Below, piece after piece: positions 43,601 through 52,566 of a DNA stretch of 64,000 nucleotides. Made by a program: the position numbers and the translations under genes. The notes under the pieces are model-generated. The model was given only the letters and a program-made list of their open reading frames with translations, did not search any database and was not told where the DNA came from. How positions within the stretch are numbered: the first letter of the stretch is position 1; each line of letters starts with the position of its first letter. This DNA is from Guyparkeria sp. SCN-R1 (lineage in GTDB: Bacteria > Pseudomonadota > Gammaproteobacteria > Halothiobacillales > Halothiobacillaceae). Where the stretch lies: the NCBI RefSeq assembly GCF_003932495.1, contig NZ_QZMT01000010.1, positions 1 to 64,000 on the forward strand, read 5' to 3'.

Positions 43601-44947
43601 TTACGCATCGGATGAAGTCCGGGAGTCCGGTTCTGGAACGGGAGGGGGCCGATGCGAACCGTGGACGCCCAGGAGCAGTTCCACCAGCGTGGCCCAGCCT
43701 ATCCCCAGCGCCAGCCCCAAAACGATTCCCGAGGGCGCGGCCCAGCCGGCCACGAGGGTGCCCAGCCCCACGGTAAAGAGCACGAAGGTTCCGATCCCGG
43801 CGTAGGCCACCGCGGACCGCCAATTCGACATTCTGAAAGTGAACGCCGTCGTTTGAATCAAAAGCGCTGCTGCGGCCGCGACCGGCACCGAAGGAAACTC
43901 CGCGTCGGGGACGACACCTTCCAGCACGAAGCGATCGAGAAAATAGGCGCCACCGACTGCGCAGAGGACACCGGCGCCGATTCGAAGCGCGGCTCCCCAT
44001 CCGGCACGCCAGCACACGAACGCTATTAACGGGAGAGCCAGCGTCAGGATGCCAGGCCAATGAAACGCCAGGAGTCCGCCGCGCGCGACCGCGACAGCCT
44101 CGTCCGTTCTCACGTCCCCCATCCATTCGAGAACCGGAAAGTCGATCAGCGCCAGGCCGGCTACCGCCCGTGTCTGGCTGACCACCAGGCCGATAGCGCC
44201 CGCGGCAACCAACAACACGAGGAAACTGAGCGTCAGGCTCAACCCCTGGGCCAAACTTGGGTTGAACCGGCGGCTCAGCCAGTGAAGACCAGGGGCGAGT
44301 GCCTGGGCGACTCCGCTGAAGCCCGTAACCCGCAGTGCGACGAGGAATACCTCTTCCACCCGGCGTCGGTTTGCCGCAATGCGGGCAGCCACCCAACGAA
44401 TGACCAGCGCCATGATGAACAGGATCAGCACCAGAAGAGCGGCGGTTCCAGTGACTTCCTGCAGCACGTCCCAGGACGCACCGAGCACGACACCAAGCGT
44501 GATAAACGTGACTGCCCAAATGATGCTTGCCGGCACATCGAACAGCAGGAAACGACGGTAGGGCATCTCCGACGCACCAGCGAGAAAAGGCACGATGATC
44601 CGGGTGGGAGTGGACACCCGTCCCAGCACGATCGCCCATTCCCCTCGTCGATGCATGAAACCCTGAACTCGCTGGATCGAGGGGCCGAAGTAACGCTCCA
44701 GTGGTGCCCAGTGCAACATTCTGTCGCCCCAGCGACGACCGAGATAAAAACCCGTCGCATTACCCAGCAGCGTGGCCGACAGCACGACACCAAGCACGGG
44801 TCCCATCTCGACTTGACCACGGGAGGCGAGGATGCCGCCAATTACCACGGCCACCTCACCGGGCGTGAAGAAGCCGAGAAAGAACGCGGCTTCCGCCCAG
44901 CAAAGCACCCCGAGTACGAGATAGATCGTCAGGGGCGAGAGCTCCAA
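43601..44947 (-). CDS. DedA family membrane protein with degenerate PAP2-like C-terminus
   Basis: The 448-aa product has an N-terminal DedA/SNARE-associated domain (about 1-180): GFFTPGEVAVVIGGILASRGQ, LGNATGFYLGRRWGDR, RRGEWAIVLGRVSTPTRIIVPFLAGASEMPYRRFLLFDVPASIIWA. The C-terminal half (about 220-430) follows the helix pattern of phosphatase PAP2. It has FPSVPVAAA where FPSGHA is expected, and the third-motif SR...H...D is missing, so it is probably not catalytic. The start is a TTG (44947) with a weak ribosome site. Lipid scrambling or transport is the likely role, by analogy with DedA. Confidence 0.8.
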   Translation of the reverse strand: MELSPLTIYLVLGVLCWAEAAFFLGFFTPGEVAVVIGGILASRGQVEMGPVLGVVLSATLLGNATGFYLGRRWGDRMLHWAPLERYFGPSIQRVQGFMHRRGEWAIVLGRVSTPTRIIVPFLAGASEMPYRRFLLFDVPASIIWAVTFITLGVVLGASWDVLQEVTGTAALLVLILFIMALVIRWVAARIAANRRRVEEVFLVALRVTGFSGVAQALAPGLHWLSRRFNPSLAQGLSLTLSFLVLLVAAGAIGLVVSQTRAVAGLALIDFPVLEWMGDVRTDEAVAVARGGLLAFHWPGILTLALPLIAFVCWRAGWGAALRIGAGVLCAVGGAYFLDRFVLEGVVPDAEFPSVPVAAAAALLIQTTAFTFRMSNWRSAVAYAGIGTFVLFTVGLGTLVAGWAAPSGIVLGLALGIGWATLVELLLGVHGSHRPPPVPEPDSRTSSDA

Positions 44948-45094
44948 AGCAGACTGGAGAAACCTGTCGATGAGATCACCCGTGCGTGGTTGGGAGGGAG
45001 CGGAAAAGTATAGCTAAGGAAACTCAGCACGATTCGATATCGTCCCGCCAGAAGACTGAAGCGCCTCGGCATGCGATTCGTCGCGGTTGCCCGT

Positions 45095-45152
45095 CAAAGG
45101 GTTCTGACGCCCTCTCCCTCAGATTCGCTAAAGGGTTCTGACCCCTTTTTCA
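45095..45152. repeat. two copies of an AAAGGG-TTCTGAC-CCCTTT short palindrome
   Basis: AAAGGGTTCTGACGCCCT begins near 45098 and AAAGGGTTCTGACCCCTTTTT near 45131. A third copy lies at 45554-45575. Read on the other strand this is AAAGGGGTCAGAACCCTTT, a motif I recall flanking REP-associated (Y1) transposase genes in many Proteobacteria. No such transposase gene is present in the window. Confidence 0.65.
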
Positions 45153-45222
45153 CGTCGCGCATGGCAGCCAAAGCCACCCAAGCCGGTCGCGAGAAAGCCG
45201 AAGGAATCCGTTGAAGCGCTAC

Positions 45223-45546
45223 CTAACGAATCAACGGGCGAGCAAGAAGAAATGGATACCGGCACCTAATCATCGGGCGGGGGAAGTCCCCTTCGCCCTT
45301 GCCGAGCGGCCGGGGTGCCGCAGGGTCAGCGCCACAAGGACGTGGCGCTGAGGTTCGCCGCGACACGACGTCGCGTCGAACCGACCCGTCCGCGGCACCC
45401 CGGACGGGAGGAAAGCCCGCAGGGCCAAGGCGAGGGGTGCCCTTCTCTTTGGGTACTTTCTCTTGGGCAAGCAAGAGAAAGTGCCTCGCGCGCCGGGGTC
45501 GGAACGGTGAAGTAGCTGCGCCACAAAAGAGCGTGCGAAACCACAT
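45223..45546. repeat. intergenic repeat-like block with TCTCTTGGGCAAGCAAGAGA palindrome
   Basis: The block contains a 20-bp inverted repeat around 45458-45480 (TTTCTCTT...AAGAGAAAG). Its translation in one frame (FLLLAQEKVPKEKGTP) is a phrase that recurs as spurious ORFs in many GC-rich proteobacterial genomes. I read it as a dispersed non-coding repeat, not a gene. Confidence 0.55.
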
Positions 45547-45553
45547 TCAAAGT

Positions 45554-45575
45554 TAAAGGGTTCTGACCGCTTTTT
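45554..45575. repeat. third copy of the AAAGGG-TTCTGAC palindrome
   Basis: AAAGGGTTCTGACCGCTTTTTTT, the same motif as at 45095-45152, here followed by a long T-tract. It lies about 100 bases downstream of the minus-strand orphan gene at 45672-46307 and bounds the repeat block. Confidence 0.6.
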
Positions 45576-45671
45576 TTGCGCCCCCCCTCTTTCGAGTTGC
45601 AGGAACCCACCGCCTTTTAATCGGTGGACTTTCTCATTAGTTCACTACGCGGCAGTGGCAGCATGGTGCTA

Positions 45672-46307
45672 TTACGGGATTTGGGGGCGAGGCTGGTAAA
45701 CGCACCTACAATGAACAGAGTCACAACTTTCGAGTGGTAACACCGGAAGATCATCCAACTTGTATAGTTTGCCCTCGTATTGCTTGATGGCGTTACAGTC
45801 ACGCTCGTCTCTGCTCGATGATATTGCTACCAACGCATGCTGGCCTTCAAGGTCCATGGCGCGTCGAACAGAATCTTTCCGAGATTGGCGAGAAGAACAA
45901 CGAAGCAAAACAAGAAATCCTGCGTTTAGAGGCTGTTCTTTTCGACCTTTCTCGCTAAGGGCTTCCATATAAGGCTTCGCCATTTTGGCGTTCGATCGCA
46001 CACCAAGAGCGCGCTTTTCTTCTTTGCTGGCCTGTTCACCGATGTCTCTTAAGGCGGTTTTCGGTATTGCCATCCCTCTGCTAGCAGCCTTTAAAAGCTT
46101 TTCCCCTTCTTCCACGAGCCACGGAGGGAGCGGTTCGACGAACCACCCTGACTCTTTCGCGACCTCCTCAAAGTCGGCCGGCGGAAGTTCCGGAAGCCTA
46201 AATCCTGAACCGGTGGAACCTCCTGAAGACGCCTCAGAGCTCTTGTGCCACTTTTGGTAACCCCACACACCAAGGATGGCGAGCAGGGCGATTCCGAGTA
46301 GCTCCAT
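45672..46307 (-). CDS. orphan membrane-anchored protein of unknown function, low GC
   Basis: The 211-aa product starts MELLGIALLAILGVWGYQKW, a single membrane segment. A Ser/Gly/Thr linker follows, then a region with PPADFEEVAKESGWFVEPLPPWLVEEGEKLLK, and a cysteine-bearing end (SCDSVHCRCVYQPRP). The C-terminal motif loosely resembles the Cys-rich ending of phage head morphogenesis/Mu F-like proteins, but there is no matching domain in front. Base composition is clearly lower in GC than its neighbours, suggesting acquisition. I cannot assign a function. Confidence 0.7.
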   Translation of the reverse strand: MELLGIALLAILGVWGYQKWHKSSEASSGGSTGSGFRLPELPPADFEEVAKESGWFVEPLPPWLVEEGEKLLKAASRGMAIPKTALRDIGEQASKEEKRALGVRSNAKMAKPYMEALSEKGRKEQPLNAGFLVLLRCSSRQSRKDSVRRAMDLEGQHALVAISSSRDERDCNAIKQYEGKLYKLDDLPVLPLESCDSVHCRCVYQPRPQIP

Positions 46308-46587
46308 ATTTGCTTCCCTTCCAGCTTCTTATGTTTTGTTGCGGTGGTTGACGAGTCTGTTTGTAAGTCCTTCGCTTTACACAGGGATCGCCCCGCCTGA
46401 CTCACCTGCGATTCAGCCCATGGGGCATCACTTTCTTGAAGAGGGAGGTGAGTTACCCAATAGCGTTAGATCACCCGCGTCTACCCGCTGCGGAAAATCT
46501 GGCTACATTTTCCTGAGGCGTTAGTTTGCTGCACATGGGCACGCCGCCCAGCGTTTAACCGACGGCACCGCCGCCAATCCGGACCTG

Positions 46588-48084
46588 TCACTCCGGCCGC
46601 ATATGCGGAAACAGCAACACATCCCGAATCGACGCCGAGTCAGTCAGCAGCATGATCAACCGATCGATGCCGATGCCCTCCCCCGCTGTCGGCGGCATGC
46701 CATGCTCCAGCGCGCGGATGTAGTCGGCGTCGAAATGCATGGCCTCCTCGTCGCCGGCTTCCTTGTCGTTGACCTGCTGCGCGAAGCGCTCGGCCTGGTC
46801 CTCGGCGTCGTTCAACTCGGAGAAGCCGTTGGCGATCTCGCGGCCACCGACGAAGAACTCGAACCGCTCGGTAACGAACGGGTCGTCGTCCTTGCGGCGG
46901 GCCAGCGGTGAGACCTCGGCCGGGTACTCGGTGATGAAGGTCGGGTCGTGCAGCTTGTGCTCGGCGGTCTTCTCGAAGATCTCGATCTGCACCTTGCCCA
47001 GGCCGTAAGACTCCTTGAGCGGAATGCCGAGTTTTTCGGCGACGGCACGGGCCTTTTGTTCGTCGTCGATGTCCGCTTCCGTGAGGTCCGGGTTGTGGCG
47101 CAGGATCGCCTCGCGGACGGTCAGGCGCTCGAAGGGCTTGCCGAACTCGAAGGTGCTGCCCTGATACTCGATGGTGGTGCCGCCGTGGACCTCCTGGGTG
47201 CACTGGCGCAGCAGGTCCTCGGTGAGGTTCATCAGATCCAGGTAGTCGGCGTAGGCCTGGTAGAACTCGATCATCGTGAACTCGGGGTTGTGCCGCGTGG
47301 AGAGCCCCTCGTTACGGAAGTTTCGGTTGATCTCGTAGACCCGCTCGAAGCCGCCGACCACCAGGCGCTTGAGGAACAGCTCCGGCGCGATGCGCAGGTA
47401 CAGCGGCATGTCGAGCGCATTGTGGTGGGTCATGAACGGCTTGGCCGCCGCCCCGCCGGGGATGACGTGCATCATCGGCGTTTCGACTTCCAGGTAGCCA
47501 CGGTCATTGAGGTAGTCGCGGATGAACTGGATCACGCGACTGCGCAGGCGGAAGGTCTTGCGCGCCGACTCGTTCATCACCAGATCGAGGTAGCGCTGGC
47601 GATAGCGCGACTCGGTGTCCGACAGGCCGTGGAACTTATCCGGCAGCGGGCGCAGGCTCTTGGTGAGCATGCGGATGGAATCGACCCGCACGGAGAGCTC
47701 GCCCTTGTTGGTCTTGAAGAGCACGCCCTCGCCGCCGACGATGTCGCCGATGTCCCAGGTCTTGAAGTCCTGGTAGACGTCCGCGCCGACGTCGTCGCGG
47801 GAGACGTAGAACTGGATGCGGCCGGACTGGTCGAGGATGGAGAGGAAGCTCGCCTTGCCCATCACCCGCTTGGCCATGACGCGACCGGCGACCGCAACGC
47901 GCACGGTGTTTTCCTCGAACCACGGTTTGTCGTGCTCGCCGTACTCGGCCTGCAGTTCGCCTGCCATGTGCTCGCGGTCGAAGTCGTTGGGGAACGGGTT
48001 GCCGGTCTCGCGCAGCTTTTTCAGCTTCTCGCGGCGCTCGGCAATCAGTTGGTTCTCGTCGAGTGCGGGCTTTTGCTCGGCCAT
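46588..48084 (-). CDS. lysS: lysyl-tRNA synthetase (class II)
   Basis: The 498-aa product is a class II LysRS that charges tRNA-Lys. The N-terminal OB fold contains [19 protein letters not shown] and [28 protein letters not shown]. Class II motifs are [40 protein letters not shown] (motif 1), [33 protein letters not shown] (motif 2) and [37 protein letters not shown] (motif 3). Length is normal. It follows prfB on the same strand, the classic prfB-lysS order, with REP elements between. Confidence 0.98.
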   Translation of the reverse strand: MAEQKPALDENQLIAERREKLKKLRETGNPFPNDFDREHMAGELQAEYGEHDKPWFEENTVRVAVAGRVMAKRVMGKASFLSILDQSGRIQFYVSRDDVGADVYQDFKTWDIGDIVGGEGVLFKTNKGELSVRVDSIRMLTKSLRPLPDKFHGLSDTESRYRQRYLDLVMNESARKTFRLRSRVIQFIRDYLNDRGYLEVETPMMHVIPGGAAAKPFMTHHNALDMPLYLRIAPELFLKRLVVGGFERVYEINRNFRNEGLSTRHNPEFTMIEFYQAYADYLDLMNLTEDLLRQCTQEVHGGTTIEYQGSTFEFGKPFERLTVREAILRHNPDLTEADIDDEQKARAVAEKLGIPLKESYGLGKVQIEIFEKTAEHKLHDPTFITEYPAEVSPLARRKDDDPFVTERFEFFVGGREIANGFSELNDAEDQAERFAQQVNDKEAGDEEAMHFDADYIRALEHGMPPTAGEGIGIDRLIMLLTDSASIRDVLLFPHMRPE

Positions 48085-48143
48085 GGTTTCGGCTCTTGGT
48101 GGTGGGGTTGGGCCGGGTTACCGGCGTGTCTGTTCAGTCACTT

Positions 48144-48211
48144 GTAGGAGCGCCTTCAGGCGCGATGTCATCGGGCTGCGGTTTGCGTTTCGCGGCTAAA
48201 GCCGCTCCTAC
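48144..48211. repeat. REP element (paired hairpins)
   Basis: GTAGGAGCG at 48144 pairs with CGCTCCTAC ending at 48211. Inner hairpins are CGCCTTCAGGCG and GCGGCTAAAGCCGC. It is the intact counterpart of the REP interrupted by the IS110 element near 51320/52505. It lies between prfB and lysS. Confidence 0.85.
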
Positions 48212-48223
48212 GGTTGTTTCACT

Positions 48224-48343
48224 GTGGGAGCTTGCCTTGCAAGCGCATCGCGCCGGTGGCGCGAATCCCCAATTGAGATTTGCACACTCCTCAAACGGGG
48301 GCGGCCGCTATGGCGGCCTTCGCGAGCGGGGCTCGCCTCCCAC
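48224..48343. repeat. second REP-like element
   Basis: GTGGGAG (48224-48230) and CTCCCAC (48337-48343) bound a region with inner palindromes GCTTGCCTTGCAAGC, CGCGCCGGTGGCGCG and GGCCGCTATGGCGGCC. It looks like a compound REP/BIME-type element in the prfB-lysS gap. Confidence 0.6.
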
Positions 48344-48364
48344 GGTGGGGTCTCGTTTGCGTTT

Positions 48365-48387
48365 CGCGGCTGAAGCCGCTCCTACGG
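48365..48387. repeat. partial REP
   Basis: CGCGGCTGAAGCCGCTCCTAC, the right half of the REP type seen at 48144-48211, just after the prfB stop codon. Confidence 0.6.
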
Positions 48388-48402
48388 CGCGAGTTGTACG
48401 CT

Positions 48403-49501
48403 TTACAGGCCGCTCTTGAGGCTGGCCTCGATGAACGGGTCGAGGTCGCCGTCGAGCACGGCCTGGGTGTTGCCGGTCTCGTGGCTGGTGCGCAGGTCCT
48501 TGATGCGGCTCTGGTCGAGCACGTAGGAGCGGATCTGGCTGCCCCAGCCGACGTCGGCCTTGGTGTCTTCCACCGCCTGGGCCTCGGCGCGGCGCTTTTG
48601 CATCTCCAGCTCGTAGAGCTTGGCCTTGAGCTGCTTCATCGCCCGGTCGCGGTTCTGGATCTGCGAGCGCTCGGACTGGCAGGCGACCACCACGCCGGTG
48701 GGGATGTGCGTGAAACGCACCGCGGACTCGGTCCGGTTGACGTGCTGACCGCCGGCCCCGGAGGCGCGGTAGACGTCGACGCGGATGTCGGCCGGGTTGA
48801 CCTCGATCTCGATGTTGTCGTCGATCTCGGGGGAAACAAACACCGAGGCGAACGAGGTGTGACGACGGTTGTCAGAGTCAAAGGGCGATTTGCGGACGAG
48901 GCGGTGCACGCCGGTCTCGGAGCGCAGCCAACCGAAGGCGAACTCGCCCTCGAAGCGGATGGTGGCCGACTTGATGCCGGCGACTTCGCCATCGGAGATC
49001 TCGGTGATCTCGGTCTTGAAGCCGTGCTTCTCGCCCCAGCGCAGGTACATGCGCAGCAGGATGGAGGCCCAGTCCTGCGCCTCGGTGCCGCCGGCGCCGG
49101 CCTGGATGTCCATGAAGGCGTTGGACTCGTCCATCTCGCCGGAGAACATGCGGCGGAACTCGAGGTCCTCGATCTGACCCTCGAAGGTGGCGACGTCGGA
49201 TTCGACCGAGGCAATGGTGTCCTCGTCGTCTTCCTCGCCGGCCATCTCGAGGATCTCGCGGGCGTCGGTCAGGCCGTCGCGCATCTCTGAGAGCGTGTCG
49301 ACGATGCGCACCAGCGAGGCGCGCTCCTTGTTGAGCGCCTGGGCGCGATCCGGATCATTCCAGACGTCGGGAACTTCCAGCTCGCGGTCGACCTCTTCTA
49401 GACGTTCTTTCTTCTGATCGTAGTCAAAGGTACCCCCGGAGCGACTCGGAGCGCTCGATGAGGTTGTCGATTCGGTTCACGATCGGATTGATTTCGGCCA
49501 T
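48403..49501 (-). CDS. prfB: peptide chain release factor 2 (programmed +1 frameshift)
   Basis: RF2 ends translation at UGA and UAA. Reading from ATG 49501, 25 codons lead to an in-frame UGA at 49426-49424 within CTTTGAC, preceded by the internal Shine-Dalgarno-like CGGGGGTAC. This is the conserved autoregulatory frameshift site. The +1 frame continues as the 302-aa body and beyond. It has the [18 protein letters not shown] segment near the SPF anticodon-like region and [15 protein letters not shown] with the catalytic GGQ. About 365 aa in all, as expected. The same-strand lysS follows. Confidence 0.97.
49424..49435 (-). promoter_or_regulatory. programmed frameshift site of prfB
   Basis: On the minus strand the site reads GGGGGTACCTTTGAC: SD-like CGGGGG, then CTT TGA C. 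Low RF2 lets the ribosome slip +1 at CTT past the UGA, giving autoregulation. Confidence 0.95.
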
Positions 49502-49792
49502 GGAATGCGGTTTCGCTGGTAGTCGATGAGATTTGAAGCAAGCGTCATCTGATCGAATCCGAGCGAGGCCCGGATTCGACAGGAAGTGCGGTAGTTTACT
49601 GAATGCCCACGGTTACCTCAAAGCGCATGGCGACGGGAAAACGAGGGAGCGACATCCCCATATTCTCAGGCCTTTCCCCTATGGCATGATGAAGCTGATT
49701 CGCGGGTGGGCCCGCGCGAGCCTTGAACACGTTACGACCGATATACCCGGCCCGGAGCACCGATTTTCGGCCCGGCCCAACTTCCCGACCCA

Positions 49793-51295
49793 ATGGACGA
49801 CCTATACCCCATGGAACCGATGCTACCCAATCACACGCGCACCACCCGCTCATCCAGCCGGAAAACCGGCTGGCTTCAGACCCTGGGCCTGGCCTGCCTG
49901 CTCGCCCTGCCGTTGGCAGCCCCGGCGGCGAACGACGCGCTGCCGGCCACGGTGAACTCGGCGCTCGCGGCACAGAAGCTCGATGCCAATCAACTCGGGC
50001 TGTGGGTGCAGGCGGTCGACAGCGACACGCCATTGATCAACCACCAGGGCGATCGACTGTTCAATCCCGCCTCGGTCATGAAGCTGGTGACCACGGTCGC
50101 CTCGCTAGACGTGCTGGGGCCGACGTTTCAGTGGAAGACCGAGTTCCTGGCCGATTCGGTGCCGGTCAACGGCGTGATCGCGGGCGATCTCTACATCAAG
50201 GGCTACGGCGACCCGTGGTTCCGCAGCGAGGACCTGTGGGACGCCGTGCGCCGTCTGCGCGAGCTGGGCGTGAAGGAGATCCGCGGTGACGTGGTGCTCG
50301 ACGACTCGTATTTCGCGCCGATCGCCGCCGACCCGGGCGATTTCGACAACCGACCGGACCGGGTCTACAACGCCCTGCCCAACGCGCTGCTGCTCGACAA
50401 TCGCGCCGTGCGCATCAGCATCACGCCCCACGGCGAGGGCGAGTCGGCGGTGACCACTTGGCCGCCCAACCCGCGCATGGCGCTGCAGAACAGCCTCAAC
50501 CTGGTCGATCAACCCTGCCGGAGCAGCACGAACCAGCCGGTGATCGACATTCGCAATCCCACCGACCCGGGGGCGGAGATTCAGGTGCGCGGTACGGTCT
50601 CGCGCCAGTGCGCGCCGCATCTGTACTACCGCGTCGCCGGCGACCCGCACGACGCCTTCTTCCACGCCTTCAAACGGCTGTTCGAATCCGCCGGCGGCAC
50701 GATCACGGGCCACTGGCGCCAGGGACTGGTGCAGGCCGGCTCCAAGCGCCTGATCACCCACGAATCGCGCCCGCTATCGAACTACCTCTGGCTGATGAAC
50801 AAGTGGTCGAACAACATCATGGCGCGCCAGATCATGCTCACCTTGGGCGCCGAACTCGAGGGCACACCGGCGACCGAACTCAAGGCCGCCCGGGTGATCG
50901 AGCGTTGGGCTGCCGATCGTGACTTCAACTGGGAGGGCGCCGTGGTCGAGAACGGCTCGGGGCTGTCGCGTATCTCGCGGCTGTCGCCGCGCCAGCTCGG
51001 CAACATGCTGCTGTCGGTGTGGAAAAGCCCGTACATGGCCGAGGTGATGGCCACCCTGCCGATCGCCGGGATCGACGGCACCATGCGAAAGCGGCTGACC
51101 AGCGGCTCGATCCGTGGTCACGCCCATATCAAGACCGGCACCCTGCGCGACGTGCGCGCCGGCGCGGGCTACCTGCTGGCGAAATCGGGGCGACGCTACG
51201 TGGTGGTCATGCTGCACAACGAACAGGGCGTGCAGTACGGCGGCGGTACCCGCGTGCAGGACGCGTTGCTGACGTGGTTGTACGAGAACGGTTGA
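49793..51295 (+). CDS. dacB: D-alanyl-D-alanine carboxypeptidase/endopeptidase (PBP4)
   Basis: The 500-aa product has a signal peptide (GLACLLALPLAAPAAN) and a penicillin-binding domain with the SxxK SVMK in NPASVMKLVTTVASLD, the SxN WSNNIMARQIML and the KTG HIKTGTLRDVRAGAGYL motifs. A large insert between SxxK and SxN is usual for PBP4. It trims peptidoglycan crosslinks in the periplasm. The start could be ATG 49793, 49811 or 49820; no clear ribosome site favours one. An IS110 element begins 30 bases after the stop. Confidence 0.95.
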   Translation: MDDLYPMEPMLPNHTRTTRSSSRKTGWLQTLGLACLLALPLAAPAANDALPATVNSALAAQKLDANQLGLWVQAVDSDTPLINHQGDRLFNPASVMKLVTTVASLDVLGPTFQWKTEFLADSVPVNGVIAGDLYIKGYGDPWFRSEDLWDAVRRLRELGVKEIRGDVVLDDSYFAPIAADPGDFDNRPDRVYNALPNALLLDNRAVRISITPHGEGESAVTTWPPNPRMALQNSLNLVDQPCRSSTNQPVIDIRNPTDPGAEIQVRGTVSRQCAPHLYYRVAGDPHDAFFHAFKRLFESAGGTITGHWRQGLVQAGSKRLITHESRPLSNYLWLMNKWSNNIMARQIMLTLGAELEGTPATELKAARVIERWAADRDFNWEGAVVENGSGLSRISRLSPRQLGNMLLSVWKSPYMAEVMATLPIAGIDGTMRKRLTSGSIRGHAHIKTGTLRDVRAGAGYLLAKSGRRYVVVMLHNEQGVQYGGGTRVQDALLTWLYENG

Positions 51296-51329
51296 ACGCC
51301 GCTGGGGCCTGAGCCGACCGTAGGAGATT

Positions 51330-52280
51330 CTATGTCTCCCCACAAGGGATTCTCGGCACGTAGTCAGTCTGTTTCTGCATCAAACTGAAAGCGACCCGAG
51401 CCAGTTTTCTCGCAAGGGCGACCAACGCTTGGGTGGGTGCTAATCCTCTTGCGACGTGTCGCTGGTAGAAGTCCTCCCACGCCGGCTGTCGTTTTGCCTG
51501 CATGGCGGCAAGATAAAGCAGTCGGCGTGCCTCGGGATCTCCTTGGCGGGTCAACCGGCGTTTGCCGGACTTGATCCCCGAATCCCGAACCCGCACATCG
51601 AGCCCAAGAAAGGCGATGAAGGCATCGCTGTTGCGAAAGCTTCCTCGATGGAACAACGTCGTCAGACTCGCTGCGGTAACGGGACCCACGCCTTCGATCG
51701 CCTGGCAGCGTTTGGCATCAGCCTCCCAGCCGGCCTCCTTGAGGCATTGGCGGATGTGCTTCTGGATCAACTGATCCGTCTGCTTGAGCTGGGCGACGAT
51801 CCGATGGAGGCTCGCTTTGAGGGTTGGAATACCCGCAAGGCTCTGCTGGAGGGCGACTCGGACCTGTACCAGCGTGGCTCGTCGCCGGAGCAGTGTTTGG
51901 AGTTGCCGGTAGGCTTTGCCCGGCGGGCTCCACGGGCGCAGCTCATCAATCTCCCGAGACAGATAGCGCAGCAACAGGCGGGCATCACCGGCATCCGTCT
52001 TGGCTCGTGTGCCAATGCTGTCGCGATACCGGTTGAGCCGGTAGCCGTTGATCAGAAAGATCTCATGCCCACGTCGATGCGCCTCGAGAGCGATTTCGAG
52101 ATGGTAGTTGCTGGTGGCTTCAAGGGCGATTCGGACTGACTCGCCCAGCGAATCGAGCCATTCGCCAATGGCCTTGGGCGTGTTCTCGATGGACTGGTGC
52201 CCACCGTCATCGGTGGCGATGTCGAGACGAAACTTGCCGACGTCGATGCCGACATGGGGGCGTTGAACTGGCATTGCCAT
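51330..52280 (-). CDS. IS110 family transposase (DEDD/Tnp_20 recombinase)
   Basis: The 316-aa product has an N-terminal RuvC-like DEDD domain (HVGIDVGKFRLDIA with the first Asp; ALEATSNYHLEIA with a Glu; TDAGDARLLLRYL with two Asps). The C-terminal Transposase_20 domain contains GVGPVTAASLTTL and SGIKSGKRRLTRQGDPEARRLLYLAAMQAKRQ, including the Ser region used in catalysis. It is full length and looks intact. Its stop codon is only about 3-5 bases from the element's end. Confidence 0.95.
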   Translation of the reverse strand: MAMPVQRPHVGIDVGKFRLDIATDDGGHQSIENTPKAIGEWLDSLGESVRIALEATSNYHLEIALEAHRRGHEIFLINGYRLNRYRDSIGTRAKTDAGDARLLLRYLSREIDELRPWSPPGKAYRQLQTLLRRRATLVQVRVALQQSLAGIPTLKASLHRIVAQLKQTDQLIQKHIRQCLKEAGWEADAKRCQAIEGVGPVTAASLTTLFHRGSFRNSDAFIAFLGLDVRVRDSGIKSGKRRLTRQGDPEARRLLYLAAMQAKRQPAWEDFYQRHVARGLAPTQALVALARKLARVAFSLMQKQTDYVPRIPCGET

Positions 52281-52504
52281 GACAGGACCTCCGAGCTAAC
52301 TTGGAAGGGCTTGTCGGGGTCTCACCGAGCGCTGGCTTGCCAAATATCGTCGGTCTCGAGCCGATGGATTCCTTATCGGCGCTTGAAGGTGAGGGGTGGG
52401 ACGAGGTCTCCTACCGTCTGTGCTCTTTCATTTGAGCCAGAAGCGTCTTCTGTCCCTCCACCCCGACAAGCCCAGTTTTTGACTTGCCGGGGTAAACATA
52501 CAAG
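52281..52504 (-). ncRNA. candidate bridge RNA region of the IS110 element
   Basis: IS110-family recombinases are guided by a bridge RNA encoded in the non-coding end, upstream of the transposase in IS621. This 224-base stretch is in that place and has strong structure: GGGCTTGTCGGGGT (52307-52320) is the perfect inverted repeat of ACCCCGACAAGCCC (52460-52473). A direct repeat CTTG[TC]CGGGGT also occurs (52310 and 52483). The loops that would pair to target and donor cannot be read without folding. Confidence 0.6.
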
Positions 52505-52566
52505 CGCCTTCAGGCGCGATGGGATCGGGTGCCGCCTTGGCATTTCGCGGCTAAAGCCGCTCCTAC
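52505..52566. repeat. right part of the REP split by the IS110 element
   Basis: CGCCTTCAGGCG and GCGGCTAAAGCCGCTCCTAC are the same inner hairpins and right arm as in the intact REP at 48144-48211. The matching left arm GTAGGAG is at 51320-51326. The radC stop codon lies inside its right end. Confidence 0.8.

Larger units (their letters stand above)
51327..52504 (-). mobile_element. IS110-family insertion sequence inserted in a REP
   Basis: About 1178 bp. The left flank ends GTAGGAG (51320-51326) and the right flank resumes CGCCTTCAGGCGCG (52505), which together rebuild the REP seen intact at 48144. The shared AG dinucleotide at both junctions leaves a two-base uncertainty in each end. There are no terminal inverted repeats, as usual for IS110 itself. 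It contains a transposase gene and a roughly 220-base non-coding stretch upstream of it. Confidence 0.85.

Noticed and set aside
45223-45546. 107-aa minus-strand frame with FLLLAQEKVPKEKGTP
   Set aside because: This phrase recurs as a translated non-coding repeat in unrelated genomes; treated as a repeat.
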